NCBI GenBank assembly: GCA_002256395.1 | Contig: NKJG01000002.1 | Location: 1-64,000 of the forward strand | DNA: 64,000 bases | Direction: 5' to 3' | From: Bacteroidetes bacterium B1(2017) | Lineage (GTDB): Bacteria; Bacteroidota; Bacteroidia; UKL13-3 | Shown: positions 15,500 to 25,800 of the stretch, one piece after another | Position numbering within the stretch: the stretch's first letter is position 1 | Layout of the letters: every line of letters begins with the position of its first letter | Notes under the pieces: generated by a model | Seen by the model: only the letters and a program-made list of their open reading frames with translations | Told to the model about the DNA's origin: nothing | Databases searched by the model: none | Translations under genes and position numbers: made by a program

Positions 15500-17299
15500 C
15501 TATTTACCTTCTAATTTAGCTTTCAATTCAGCTAATCCACCAACGTCAGCAAATGTAGATTTCTCATTTGATTCGTTGATTTTCTTAGCAGCTTTAGCTA
15601 CTTTTTCTTTTTCTACTTCTTTGGTCTTAACCTCTGCATCTTTCTTCACAATTTCTTCTTCTTTCCAAAGAGCTGTGTGTGAAAGAACGATTCTGCGGTT
15701 TTCCTTATTGAATTCAGTTACTTTAAAAGTAAGAACCTCATCTTCTTTAGCGGTTTTCTTATCTTCTTTTTGTAATTGTTTCAATGGAGCATACCCTTCA
15801 ACACCATAAGGAAGAGCTACAATTGCACTCTTATCTTCAATTTTCAAAATTGTTCCTTCGTGCTCTGAACCTACTGAGAATAAGGTTTCAAATGCTTCCC
15901 AAGGATTTTCATCCAATTGTTTATGGCCAAGGCTTAATCTGCGGTTTTCAAGGTCAACTTCTAAAACTAATACGTCCAATTCTTGGTTTACTTTCACAAA
16001 CTCATTTGGATGTTTAATTTTCTTAGTCCAGCTTAAATCACTTACGTGAACTAAACCATCAACACCTTCTTCTAACTCAACAAATAAACCGTAGTTGGTC
16101 ATGTTACGTACAACACCTTTATGACGTGATCCAACTGGGTATCTTTCTTGGATATTCACCCAAGGATCTGCCTTCAATTGTTTTACGCCTAAAGACATTT
16201 TACGTTCGTCTTTGTCTAATGTTAAGATAACTGCTTCCATTTCGTCGCCCATTTTCAAGAAATCTTGAGGCGAACGTAAATGTTGGCTCCAGCTCATTTC
16301 ACTTACGTGGATTAAGCCTTCAACACCTGGAGCAATTTCTAAGAATGCACCGTAATCTGCGATGTTTACAATCTTACCAGTTACTTTAGCACCAACAACT
16401 AAGTTTTCTGCTAATGAATCCCAAGGATGAGCACCTAATTGTTTTAAACCAAGTGAAATACGTTTCTTCTCATCATCAAAATCTAATACCACAATATTGA
16501 TCTTTTGATCCATATGTAATACTTCTTCTGGATGATTGATACGACCCCATGAAATATCGGTAATATGTAATAATCCGTCTACACCTCCAAGATCGATGAA
16601 CACACCAAATGATGTCATGTTCTTAACAGTACCTTCAAGTACCTGACCTTTTTCTAGTTTCGACAAGATGTCTGATTTTTGTTTTTCGATGTCTTCTTCA
16701 ATCAATACTTTATGTGAAATGACCACATTTTTGAACGCATGATTTACTTTAACAACTTTAAATGGCATGGTTTGTCCAACATACACATCGTAATCCTTAA
16801 TAGGCTTAGTGTCAATTTGTGAACCTGGTAAGAACGTATCGATTCCGAATACTTCAACCACCAATCCGCCTTTTGTGCGGGTTTTAACGTAACCGTTAAC
16901 AACGATATCGTTTTCCTGAGCCTGCAGGATATTTTCCCAAGCACGTTCGCTAACCGCTTTCTTGCGGCTAAGAATTAGCTGTCCGTTGGGATCTTCTTTG
17001 GTTTCAAGTAATACTTCTACTGAATCGCCAACTTTTAAATCCGGCATATCGCGGAATTCTGTGCGTGCAATTAAGCCATCAGATTTAAATCCAATGTTTA
17101 ATACTACTTCCTTTTCGGTGAAACCTACTACGGTACCTTTTACAATTTCCTTCTCGTTGAAGGCGTTTAAGGTGTTTTCATAAAGAGAGGCTAACGTTTG
17201 GTGTTCCTCTTGCGAGCGGCCGCCAAATCCGGCTTTGTCCATGCTCCAATCAAAATCCTGATCGGGAGTTGGTGTGTTTTTGTTAATGATGTTTGACAA
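15500..17299 (-). CDS. rpsA: 30S ribosomal protein S1
   Basis: A 599-residue protein with six S1 (OB-fold) domains. The first two are degenerate (~50-115 and ~135-200). Four canonical copies follow at ~215-285, 300-372, 387-457 and 472-535, with repeats such as GTVKNMTSFGVFIDLGGVDG, DYGAFLEIAPGVEGLIHVSE and NYGLFVELEEGVDGLVHVSD. S1 brings mRNA to the 30S subunit. Bacteroidota carry this long form, with an acidic/lysine-rich N- and C-terminal extension. Its 5' region holds a 16-bp palindrome at 17387-17402, 88 bp before the start codon. Transcription ends at the hairpin at 15442-15483. Confidence 0.96.
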   Translation of the reverse strand: MSNIINKNTPTPDQDFDWSMDKAGFGGRSQEEHQTLASLYENTLNAFNEKEIVKGTVVGFTEKEVVLNIGFKSDGLIARTEFRDMPDLKVGDSVEVLLETKEDPNGQLILSRKKAVSERAWENILQAQENDIVVNGYVKTRTKGGLVVEVFGIDTFLPGSQIDTKPIKDYDVYVGQTMPFKVVKVNHAFKNVVISHKVLIEEDIEKQKSDILSKLEKGQVLEGTVKNMTSFGVFIDLGGVDGLLHITDISWGRINHPEEVLHMDQKINIVVLDFDDEKKRISLGLKQLGAHPWDSLAENLVVGAKVTGKIVNIADYGAFLEIAPGVEGLIHVSEMSWSQHLRSPQDFLKMGDEMEAVILTLDKDERKMSLGVKQLKADPWVNIQERYPVGSRHKGVVRNMTNYGLFVELEEGVDGLVHVSDLSWTKKIKHPNEFVKVNQELDVLVLEVDLENRRLSLGHKQLDENPWEAFETLFSVGSEHEGTILKIEDKSAIVALPYGVEGYAPLKQLQKEDKKTAKEDEVLTFKVTEFNKENRRIVLSHTALWKEEEIVKKDAEVKTKEVEKEKVAKAAKKINESNEKSTFADVGGLAELKAKLEGK

Positions 17300-17386
17300 T
17301 AAAATAATCTCCTTTCGCTTAAAAAAGCTCGCGAATATAAGTCTAATTTATTGAATGGCAAGTCTAAAAAATTGATTTTTAGCATT

Positions 17387-17402
17387 TTTGGTTCGAACCA
17401 AA
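17387..17402. repeat. 16-bp perfect palindrome upstream of rpsA (TTTGGTTCGAACCAAA)
   Basis: A perfect dyad in the gap between the EamA transporter stop (17412) and the rpsA start (17299). The same 16-mer recurs at 45884-45899 inside the RqcH-like gene. Its core GGTTCGAACC resembles a tRNA T-loop, but no tRNA can be folded around it. It could be an operator for rpsA or one instance of a genome-wide enriched motif. Confidence 0.6.
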
Positions 17403-17411
17403 CACCAAAAT

Positions 17412-18254
17412 TTAGGTACAGGTGAAAAAGTAAAGCACCAAACCCGATAAAACCAAGGTAATTCCTTGCCATTCGGTTTTACTTAGCTTTTCCTTAAATA
17501 AAAAATATCCTGCCAAGAGAGAGTATGGAAAAAAGGCCAATTGCATAAAGCCCAACATGTTTAGCGCAAATTTTTGATAACTAATATTTACCAATACCGA
17601 ACCTAAAATAGTAAAACCAGCCACGGCAATTATTTTCCATTGGTTCAGCTTAGGCCTTAATAAAGGATAGCTTTCATCTGTAATAATTAAGAAAAATGCG
17701 GAAAGAATTAAAATGGTTACTTCCATTATCCAGGTGCCCCAAATGGCACTGGTATGGGCAAGTGGAACACTTAATAACGCATATCCAAATCCCCAACAAA
17801 TAGCACTAAAAATGGCTTCGTACAATCCTTTTTTGTCTGTAGTTTTTTTCCATTGAATAACTATACCACTAACAGATAATAATGCGGCAACATAAAACCA
17901 ATTGGAAGCTGTTTCATTAAAAAGAACGATTCCTAAGCCATAATGAATAAATGCTCCGCAAATACCAATTACCGCAACGTTTACAAAGTGTAAATGAAGT
18001 AATGCCTTTATATAATAATACAAACCTAAGGCGCATAAAATACTGCAAAACACTAAAAATAACCCATCTCCAAGGCTTGGAACAGCATGCAAATCGCCCG
18101 AAAGTAACAGCCAAATACTGGCAAAGGCTACGGTAAAAAGCGATCGAATATAAATTAACCTTCCTGCACTCGTTTCGCTACTTCCTAATTTAATAAATAC
18201 ATCGGCCAAAAAATAGGCGGTATTAACAGCAAGTGAAAACCAAAAAGCATTCAT
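17412..18254 (-). CDS. EamA family (DMT superfamily) membrane transporter
   Basis: A 280-residue, very hydrophobic protein with about ten predicted membrane helices in two halves, as in the drug/metabolite transporter superfamily. Recognisable parts are an N-terminal helix ending in YFLADVFIKLG, the YYYIKALLHLHFVNVAVIG segment of the first half and the C-terminal LAFFPYSLLAGYFLFKEKLS, with the glutamate of the FxEKLS motif and the closing GLVLYF. The substrate cannot be told. It lies 8 bp downstream of purC on the same strand, so the two may be co-transcribed. Confidence 0.85.
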   Translation of the reverse strand: MNAFWFSLAVNTAYFLADVFIKLGSSETSAGRLIYIRSLFTVAFASIWLLLSGDLHAVPSLGDGLFLVFCSILCALGLYYYIKALLHLHFVNVAVIGICGAFIHYGLGIVLFNETASNWFYVAALLSVSGIVIQWKKTTDKKGLYEAIFSAICWGFGYALLSVPLAHTSAIWGTWIMEVTILILSAFFLIITDESYPLLRPKLNQWKIIAVAGFTILGSVLVNISYQKFALNMLGFMQLAFFPYSLLAGYFLFKEKLSKTEWQGITLVLSGLVLYFFTCT

Positions 18255-18262
18255 TAAATATT

Positions 18263-19213
18263 TTATGCCTCTAAGTTTTCTATGGTTCTGTTAATATTTC
18301 CCAAAACCCTTTCGTAAACAGAACTGTAATCTTGCTTTTGGAATTTCTTTGAGGTGATTTTTTCGTATAACTCAATATAGCGTTCCGAAACTAAGGCCAC
18401 AAATTCATCGGTAAAAACAGGAGCTGTTTGTCCATCTAACCCCTGAAATCCATTTTCAATTAACCATTGGCGCACAAATTCTTTCGATAACTGACGTTGC
18501 TGCTGATCGTTTGCTTGAATTTCGGCATACGTATCGGCATAAAAATAACGGCTCGAATCGGGTGTATGAATTTCATCCATTAACATAATTACATCGCCTT
18601 TTTTCCCAAATTCATATTTGGTATCCACCAATATTAATCCTTGTTGGCGCGCATAATGTGAACCAAATGCAAATAACTTTCTGGTATAATCTTCAAGTAC
18701 TAAATAGTCGGCTTCAGATACCAATCCTAATTCTAAAATACCTTCTCTAGAAACATCTTCATCATGTCCTTCGGAGGCCTTAATGGTTGGTGTTATAATA
18801 GGAGTAGGGAAGGGGTCATTTTCACGCATGCCATCTGGCATTGCTACTCCGCAAATAACTCGCTTACCTGCTTTATACTCGCGCCAAGCGTGGCCAGCCA
18901 AGAATCCTCGTATAACCATTTCAACCTTATATGGTTCGCAAAAATGCCCAATACTTACATTCGGATCAGGAGTATGCACTAGCCAATTTGGAACTAAGTC
19001 TTTGGTAAGTTTTAAAAAATGCTCCGCAATTTGGTTCAGCACTTGTCCTTTGTATGGAATTGGCCGAGGCAATACAACATCAAAGGCAGATATTCTATCG
19101 CATGCCACCATTGCCAAATAGGTGTTATTTATGTTGTATACATCCCTTACCTTACCACGGTAAAAACCTTGTTGACCTGGGAATTGAAAATCAGTTGATA
19201 CAAGTGCTTCCAT
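18263..19213 (-). CDS. purC: Phosphoribosylaminoimidazole-succinocarboxamide synthase (SAICAR synthase)
   Basis: A 316-residue enzyme that links aspartate to CAIR in purine biosynthesis. Recognised motifs are GKVRDVYNI near the N-terminus (ATP site), the [17 protein letters not shown] segment, [29 protein letters not shown] and [14 protein letters not shown] (family signatures). It is longer than the ~237-residue E. coli form and matches the ~300-residue yeast-like form common in Bacteroidota. No other purine gene is adjacent. Confidence 0.96.
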   Translation of the reverse strand: MEALVSTDFQFPGQQGFYRGKVRDVYNINNTYLAMVACDRISAFDVVLPRPIPYKGQVLNQIAEHFLKLTKDLVPNWLVHTPDPNVSIGHFCEPYKVEMVIRGFLAGHAWREYKAGKRVICGVAMPDGMRENDPFPTPIITPTIKASEGHDEDVSREGILELGLVSEADYLVLEDYTRKLFAFGSHYARQQGLILVDTKYEFGKKGDVIMLMDEIHTPDSSRYFYADTYAEIQANDQQQRQLSKEFVRQWLIENGFQGLDGQTAPVFTDEFVALVSERYIELYEKITSKKFQKQDYSSVYERVLGNINRTIENLEA

Positions 19214-19311
19214 AAATCAAAAATTAAGCCTGCAATATGAGGCAAAATTGGCCAAGAAGCAAATGAAGCAGTGAACAATTAAGAACTAATAATTAACAAT
19301 TAGAAAGCCTC

Positions 19312-21207
19312 TTAAGGCATAATTTTAATTTCGGTTCTCCTGTTTTGAGCCCTGCCTTCAATGGTTTTGTTATCGGCAATAGGCTGTGTATCTGCGTATC
19401 CTTTAAAACTTAATCGGTTTACAGGTACGCCCGTTGAGGCTAAATAATCTTTTACCGCTTGTGCTCTTTTAGCAGATAAAATTCCATTCTTGCCTTGTTC
19501 GCCAGTATTATCTGTGTGTCCACCAATTTCTATTTTAACAGTTGGGTTGGTTCCTAAAAATTGAACCAATTTGTTTAACTCCGCTTTTGATTCTGGTTTT
19601 AAATCATATTTTTCAGAATCAAAAAACACGTTCTTAAGTACCACTTTATTTCCAGCAATAATTGGTTGAAGGGGCACTGCAATAACTAAGGGTTCAACCG
19701 CACTTTGATTTTGCAAAGCGAAATTTTCAGAATAAAATAAATAGCCCGTTGCACCCACATTTAAAGCATAGTTTTTATTGCCTTGTAAGCATACTAAAAA
19801 CTCTCCACTTGCTTTATTCGAATACGATTCAATAACTACCCTACCTGTTGCTAAATCTATTAATTCAACTTTAGCTCCTAGCTTTTTCTTGGTAACGGCA
19901 TCGTAAACAATTCCTTTAGCATAACCTGTTTTTTGAGGGCGGGCTGCCTCATATAATTCAAAACTGTAAATGTCTAATCCACCCCTAGTATCGGCACCTT
20001 CTTTGGCCATAAAGGCATCTTTACCATTGGAGGCAATTACTAAGCAGGTTTCATCCTTATCGCTATTAATTGGAAAGCCTAAGTTCTTTGGTTTTTCCCA
20101 ACGACCATCGGCCGCTCTGCGAGTATAAAACAAATCAACGCCGCCCATACCTGGGTGGCCATCGCTATTAAAATATAAGGTTTGATCGTCTTTTGCAATA
20201 AAAGGCGATTGTTCATCACCTTCGCTATTTATTTCTGGTCCAGCATTAATTGGTGGAGTCCACCTTCCATTTTTAAAATTGGTGAACCAAATATCACTTT
20301 GGCCATATCCTCCAGGCCTATTGCTACTAAAATATAAGGTTCTGCCATCAAAGCTTAGGCAAGGCTGACTTTCCCATGAAGCAGAGTTAACGGGCGGGCC
20401 AAGGTTTATTGGTTCAGACCAAGTGTTTCCATCTAATTTGCTTAAATACAAATCGCAACTACCGCTAGCACCAGGCCTATTACAAGCTGTATAAAAGATA
20501 TATTGTCCATCTGCCGAAAGAGAAACCGTACCCTCGTTACGTTCTGTATTTATTGGGTAACCCATGTTTTCGGCAAAGGTATATTTGCCATCTACTTTGG
20601 TGCTCCTATAAAATTCTTCGTCTCTACCGTTTACCAAACGCGTAAATATTAACACTTGTTCGTCGGCAGTAATTCCGGGGAAATATTCATTATCGGGTGA
20701 GTTAACCATATTACCCAAGTTTACAGGTGTAAAAGGAAACGGACTTTTGATGGCTGTACGGGCAAAATCAGCATTGTTTTTTACCACAGTTATTTGATCT
20801 TTTTTCTGATAATAATCTGGGAAACTCATAAATTTTGTTGCATCATTAAATGCTTCTTCATATTTATTTAAAGCAAAATAACAGCGGCTTCTTCCAAAAT
20901 AACTCATTGGAAAATCGGGGTTGAGGGCTACAATTTTATCATATAATGCAACTGCTTCAGGGTATTTTTCATTATCCTTTTTCATTTCTGCCTGCATCAT
21001 ATACGCGTCGATAAAATTAGGGTCAAGCGCAAGCGCTTTGTCAAGCCAATTCTGGGTTTTAGGGTAGTCTTGTAGTTGAAAACTTTTTAAGGCCTCGCCA
21101 AAATAATACTCTGCTTTTTTATTTTTTGTTCCACTAAATGGGAGCTCTTGTGCAATAAGTGCAAATGCAAAAAAGAGGAAAAGAAAACTTAGAAGGAATT
21201 TCTTCAT
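19312..21207 (-). CDS. PorE-like OmpA family protein (TPR, PD40 propeller, CRD, OmpA)
   Basis: A 631-residue protein. A signal peptide (MKKFLLSFLFLFFAFALIAQ) is followed by TPR repeats (~30-130), a PD40/WD40-like propeller (~150-410, with repeats such as LYFSSNRPGGYGQSDIW, LYFNSDGHPGMGGVDLFY and DQSPF), a carboxypeptidase-regulatory-like fold (~425-495) and a C-terminal OmpA domain (~520-631, FFDSEKYDLKPES and GHTDNTG). The domain order is that of Porphyromonas PorE, a T9SS component tying the machine to peptidoglycan. Bacteroidota carry several paralogues, so the exact role is not certain. ATG 21207 is chosen because it starts the signal peptide; the longer frame to 21270 would overlap the upstream gene. 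Confidence 0.82.
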   Translation of the reverse strand: MKKFLLSFLFLFFAFALIAQELPFSGTKNKKAEYYFGEALKSFQLQDYPKTQNWLDKALALDPNFIDAYMMQAEMKKDNEKYPEAVALYDKIVALNPDFPMSYFGRSRCYFALNKYEEAFNDATKFMSFPDYYQKKDQITVVKNNADFARTAIKSPFPFTPVNLGNMVNSPDNEYFPGITADEQVLIFTRLVNGRDEEFYRSTKVDGKYTFAENMGYPINTERNEGTVSLSADGQYIFYTACNRPGASGSCDLYLSKLDGNTWSEPINLGPPVNSASWESQPCLSFDGRTLYFSSNRPGGYGQSDIWFTNFKNGRWTPPINAGPEINSEGDEQSPFIAKDDQTLYFNSDGHPGMGGVDLFYTRRAADGRWEKPKNLGFPINSDKDETCLVIASNGKDAFMAKEGADTRGGLDIYSFELYEAARPQKTGYAKGIVYDAVTKKKLGAKVELIDLATGRVVIESYSNKASGEFLVCLQGNKNYALNVGATGYLFYSENFALQNQSAVEPLVIAVPLQPIIAGNKVVLKNVFFDSEKYDLKPESKAELNKLVQFLGTNPTVKIEIGGHTDNTGEQGKNGILSAKRAQAVKDYLASTGVPVNRLSFKGYADTQPIADNKTIEGRAQNRRTEIKIMP

Positions 21208-21256
21208 GTATTTAATTCTAAAATTATAAAACGATAAAAGTAAGTAAAAAAATGGT

Positions 21257-21757
21257 TCACACAAGTGCAATGCCTTTTGGATTAATATACCATTTAACCT
21301 CGCCTATCCTGCTTTGAACCAATTTCCAACTCTTAGTATTGAAACTAACAACAACAATGCCAGAGGTGGGAATATGTTCTGCAAATGTATTTGTAAGATA
21401 CCCAATAATACTGGTCATAGATGGATTGTGACCCACAATCATAACGGTATGGTAGCTTTCATTTAATTGATGAATCACATACATTAAATCAGAAATACCC
21501 GCATTATATAAATGACTATCGAGTTCTTGAATGGATTCGGCTAATTTTAATTCTTTGGCGACTAATTGTGCGGTTTTTCGTGTTCGTTTAGCGGGACTGG
21601 CAACTAAAAAATCTGGTTTATAGTTTGTTTTAGCTAATGCTATACCCATTGCCTGCGCATCTTTTTTTCCTCTATCTTCAAGGTCGCGCTGGTAATCTGT
21701 GCCATCTGCAGAGTCTTTCATAGCCTTAGCATGACGCATAAAAATGAGCTGTTTCAA
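21257..21757 (-). CDS. SixA-like histidine phosphatase
   Basis: A 166-residue member of the histidine phosphatase (phosphoglycerate-mutase-like) family. The RHAK motif carries the catalytic His9 (MKQLIFMRHAK), then LVASPAKRTRKTAQL, and the second catalytic histidine lies in VMIVGHNPSM (His110). The length fits SixA, which removes phosphate from His-containing phosphotransfer proteins. In Bacteroidota the real substrate is untested. It lies between the PorE-like gene and tsaD on the minus strand. Confidence 0.9.
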   Translation of the reverse strand: MKQLIFMRHAKAMKDSADGTDYQRDLEDRGKKDAQAMGIALAKTNYKPDFLVASPAKRTRKTAQLVAKELKLAESIQELDSHLYNAGISDLMYVIHQLNESYHTVMIVGHNPSMTSIIGYLTNTFAEHIPTSGIVVVSFNTKSWKLVQSRIGEVKWYINPKGIALV

Positions 21758-21833
21758 AGGATTTATTTTTTTATAAAAGTAAGGCTTCTAATGAATATAA
21801 AAAATGAAGGTATCCACAAAATTAAAGGTTCAA

Positions 21834-22847
21834 CTATCGAGCAAAGGGAGCTGTATCCATTGATTCAAAACTTTGTTCTAAAAACTTATAATGAGCCGCC
21901 ATTGCTATCATGGCTGCATTATCTGTACAATATTCAAAGGCAGGGATATAGGTGTTCCAGTTTCTCTTTTTGCCTTCTTCAAAAATGGCAAAGCGTAGTC
22001 CACTATTTGCAGAAACACCACCTGCCAAACTAATTTCTTTAATTCCAGTTTGATCCGAGGCTAGAATGATTTTTTTCATTAAGTGTTTAAGGATGGCCTT
22101 TTGCACCGATGCGCATAAATCGGCCAAGTTTTCTTCCACAAAGTTTGGGTTCAGCTTAACTTGCTTTTGAATAAAGTATAAAATGGATGTTTTTAAGCCA
22201 CTAAAACTAAAATCTAAATTTGGAATTTGTGGTTGAGGAAATGGAAAGGCATCTGGATTTCCTTCTTTAGCATATTTATCTATTAATGGTCCGCCAGGGT
22301 AGGGAAGGCCTAGTATTTTGGCCGATTTATCAAATGCTTCTCCAGCTGCATCGTCAATGGTTTTACCCAAAACTTCGCCTTCAAAATAAGAAGTCATTTT
22401 TACGATTTGAGTATGCCCTCCACTAACCGTTAAACATAGAAATGGAAAACTAGGTTTGGGGTCATCAATAAAATGTGCCAACACATGGGCCTGCATATGA
22501 TGAATGCCAATTAAGGGAATATCTAGTGAAACAGCCAATGATTTTGCAAAACTACTTCCAACCATTAATGATCCAATTAAACCTGGGCCTTTTGTAAAAG
22601 CAATGGCGGTTAGTTGGTTCAAACCTATGCCAGCTTCTTTAAGAGCCACATCTACAACAGGAACAATATTCTGCTGATGTGCCCTGCTGGCAAGCTCTGG
22701 AACCACTCCACCATACAATTCATGGATGCCTTGAGAGGCTACTTTGTTTGACAGTATTTTTCCATTCTGTATAACAGCCGCCGCCGTATCGTCGCAAGAC
22801 GATTCAATGGCTAAAATAACTATATCCGATTCCGATTTTGCCGACAC
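21834..22847 (-). CDS. tsaD: tRNA N6-adenosine threonylcarbamoyltransferase
   Basis: A 337-residue enzyme that makes t6A37 in tRNAs together with TsaB and TsaE. It has ILAIESSCDDTAAAV (11-25), the metal-binding HHMQAH (His117 and His121), LTVSGGHTQIV, DDAAGEAFDK and SLAGGVSANSGLR. The start must be GTG 22847: an in-frame TAG lies two codons upstream and no other start codon precedes the first motif. It is divergent from tamB with only 33 bp between the two start codons. Confidence 0.95.
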   Translation of the reverse strand: MSAKSESDIVILAIESSCDDTAAAVIQNGKILSNKVASQGIHELYGGVVPELASRAHQQNIVPVVDVALKEAGIGLNQLTAIAFTKGPGLIGSLMVGSSFAKSLAVSLDIPLIGIHHMQAHVLAHFIDDPKPSFPFLCLTVSGGHTQIVKMTSYFEGEVLGKTIDDAAGEAFDKSAKILGLPYPGGPLIDKYAKEGNPDAFPFPQPQIPNLDFSFSGLKTSILYFIQKQVKLNPNFVEENLADLCASVQKAILKHLMKKIILASDQTGIKEISLAGGVSANSGLRFAIFEEGKKRNWNTYIPAFEYCTDNAAMIAMAAHYKFLEQSFESMDTAPFAR

Positions 22848-22880
22848 GTTCTAATTTATTATCTTTCGGGCAAAACTACG

Positions 22881-25800
22881 TTGCTAAAGAAGTTTATCAA
22901 AATATCTTATGTTTTATTCGCAAGCTTTTTGGGCTTGCTTATGTTGCTATACCTTCTTTTTAACACACATTCGTTCCAAAATTACCTTGTAAATAGGGTC
23001 TCAAAATATGTTAACGATACCTACCATACCCGCATTAGCATTGGAGAAATTAGCTATGATGGGTGGAGTTTTTTTAGTTTACGTGAAGTAAATTTTGGCG
23101 ATCAAAAACAAGACACAACTTTTTATGCTGGTAGGTTACAATTTAACCTTTCAGGACTTCAAATTGATTCAACTCACTTTATTTTAAACGATGTGGTTTT
23201 GGATGAAGGTCTATGTAAAATGACCACATACAAGGATGGAACCTATAGTTTTGATGTAATAAATCTCTTTTCAAATCCAAATGATACGGTAAGCGATCCC
23301 AATTCACCTCCCTTTATATTGGAGTTTCGAAACCTCGAATGCATGGATACTAGGTTTATGCTAGTTGACTCCGCTGCCGAATTCTTCCCGAAAGGATTCG
23401 ACTATAATCGAATTTGTTTTTCAGATATCAATTTTAGGTCGAAACTGTTTAGAATTATCGACGATTCGTTGTCTTTTGATATAAAAAGTTTTTGTGCTAG
23501 GGAGCGTTCAGGCTTTGAAATAACAAGGCTTAAAGCAAATGCTATTATTTGTAAAAAGACTATTGAGTTGCGAAATATGGATTTGGTTACTCCTTATAGC
23601 CACTTAAAAAATTACTTTAGCTTAAACTCAAATTCATGGGATGATTATAGCGATTTTCTTGATAAGGTAATTTTAAAAGGCACCCTCGACCAAAGTGAGG
23701 TAGACATGAAAGACATTGCTTATTTTGTTCCCGAATTTGAAGTATACACATACAAAGCAAAAGTTTCAGGAAACGGCAAAGGTCCTATTAGCAATCTAAC
23801 CCTAAAAAACATGGTGGTTTCTATGGGAGCTGAAACCAAATTTAATGGAAATGTTAAACTCAGAGGCCTACCTAATATTGAAGAAACCTTTATGGATTTT
23901 CAGGTTGATTATGCTTCCACCATTCGAAAAGATTTAGAAAAGATAATTGATATGCCCTTGCCACAAGAGTTTGAAGACCTTGGAAAAATAGTGTATCGAG
24001 GTAATTATACTGGTTTTTATAAAGACTTTGTTACCTATGGTGATATTGAAACAGCTTTTGGTTCGGCCAAAACAGATTTAAATATGAAGGTAAACGAGAA
24101 AACCATGTTGAGCGAGTATTCAGGAAATATTAAAATGAATGCCTTTCAATTAGGTTCCTATCTTAAAAACTCGTCCTTAGGTGTGATAGATTTAGATGCA
24201 AATATTAATGGAAGAGGATTTGATTTAGCTACCATAAACACCAAATTTGAAGCTAATGTAGCCACCATAGGCATTAATAATTACGAATACCATAATCTAG
24301 AATTAAAGGGTGCAATTGCCAATAAAGATTTGCGCATGCAATTTGATGTGGCAGATACAAACCTAGAACTAACAAGTAATGTACGAATTGATTTATCCAA
24401 AGAATTTGACCACCTAGTTTTAAGTGGAAAATTAGAAAATGCAAACCTAAAACAATTGCATTTTCATCCCGATAGAATTAGCATGGGTACCGACTTTGAA
24501 GCCGATTATTATTTTAAGAATTTAAACGATCATTATGGAACCATGATGATTGAGGATTTTCATTATGAAAAGGCTGGATACTCATATAGGGTGAATCAAT
24601 TGAGCTTAGAAACAGAAAATGGAGAGGAAGAACAAATTAGCTTAAATGGCGATTTTGTACATGCAAAAATTAGAGGCGAATTTGATTTTTCTACTCTTTA
24701 TGCTGAGCTTGAATACTGGACTTTATCCATTGGGCAAAAGTACTTTAAACCTCGCACGGTTAAAACCAGTTTACAAAACTTTGATTTTGATTTAAATGTG
24801 CTTTCTACGGCATCTATTTCTCCTCTATTTTTTCCTGGGTTTAATGCTACCAATGTTGATTTAGAAGGTTCCGTAAATAGTAGTCATGCAGCTTATGAAT
24901 TGGCTGGATACATAGGAAATGTGAATTATGATGGATGGCACTTAAATCAAACTACCTTTAAAATTAATGAAGAAAATAAAGACCAAGGCGCTATCATTTT
25001 TGGATTTAAGAACTTTGGTAAAATAGATACTCTACTAATTGGTGAATTTGCCTTAAAAGCAACTGCCTTCCAAGATAGTGTTAAACTTCAATACCAAATT
25101 CAAGATAGCCAAAGTGTTGTTACAGGAAACTTTAAACACGATATTTTATTTGAGGCGAATTCGTTTTGGATAAATTACGAGCCAAGTTGGATTCAGGCAG
25201 GTGTTTCTAGATGGGATATTTTAGAAGGTAAATCAATTGAGTTGAACACAGAAAAAGTGCTCTTTGAAAATCTTAAACTAGAAAATGGCGAACAAAAAAT
25301 TACCATTGATGGATATTACCCAATTGTTGGCAGAAACAAGAACCTAAGTGCTAAAATTGAATCCTTTGAATTAAATTCTATAAACCAATTTGCCAAAGAC
25401 CTTGGAGTTTCTCTTGGTGGATTGGCTAATGGATATGTGGTTTACAAAAATATGGGCTCTCGCGAGGTAGTAATAGCAAATATTAAAGCTACAGATTTTG
25501 CTTTAGATAAGGATACGATTGGCGATTATTTAGTTGATATTGGATATCGCGAAAAAGAAGAAGATTTGCTCATTGCCTTTAATTCTTCAAAAGGTAAAAT
25601 TACCAATTTAAAAGGCTCGGGTGTGTATGATATTTCTAGAAGAAATTTAAACCTAGATATTAATTTTGATGATTCAAGGATAAGCGCTTTTCAAGCATTT
25701 GTTAAAGATTATGTGAAATTGTATGATGGAAATGCTAGTTTAAATGCTCAATTAAGCGGGCCTCTGGATAAACTAAGTATAAACGGCCAATTGCAATTAA

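Noticed and set aside
17387-17402. GGTTCGAACC as the T-loop of a tRNA gene
   Set aside because: No acceptor stem, D-arm or anticodon stem can be placed around it. The same 16-mer lies inside a coding region at 45884.
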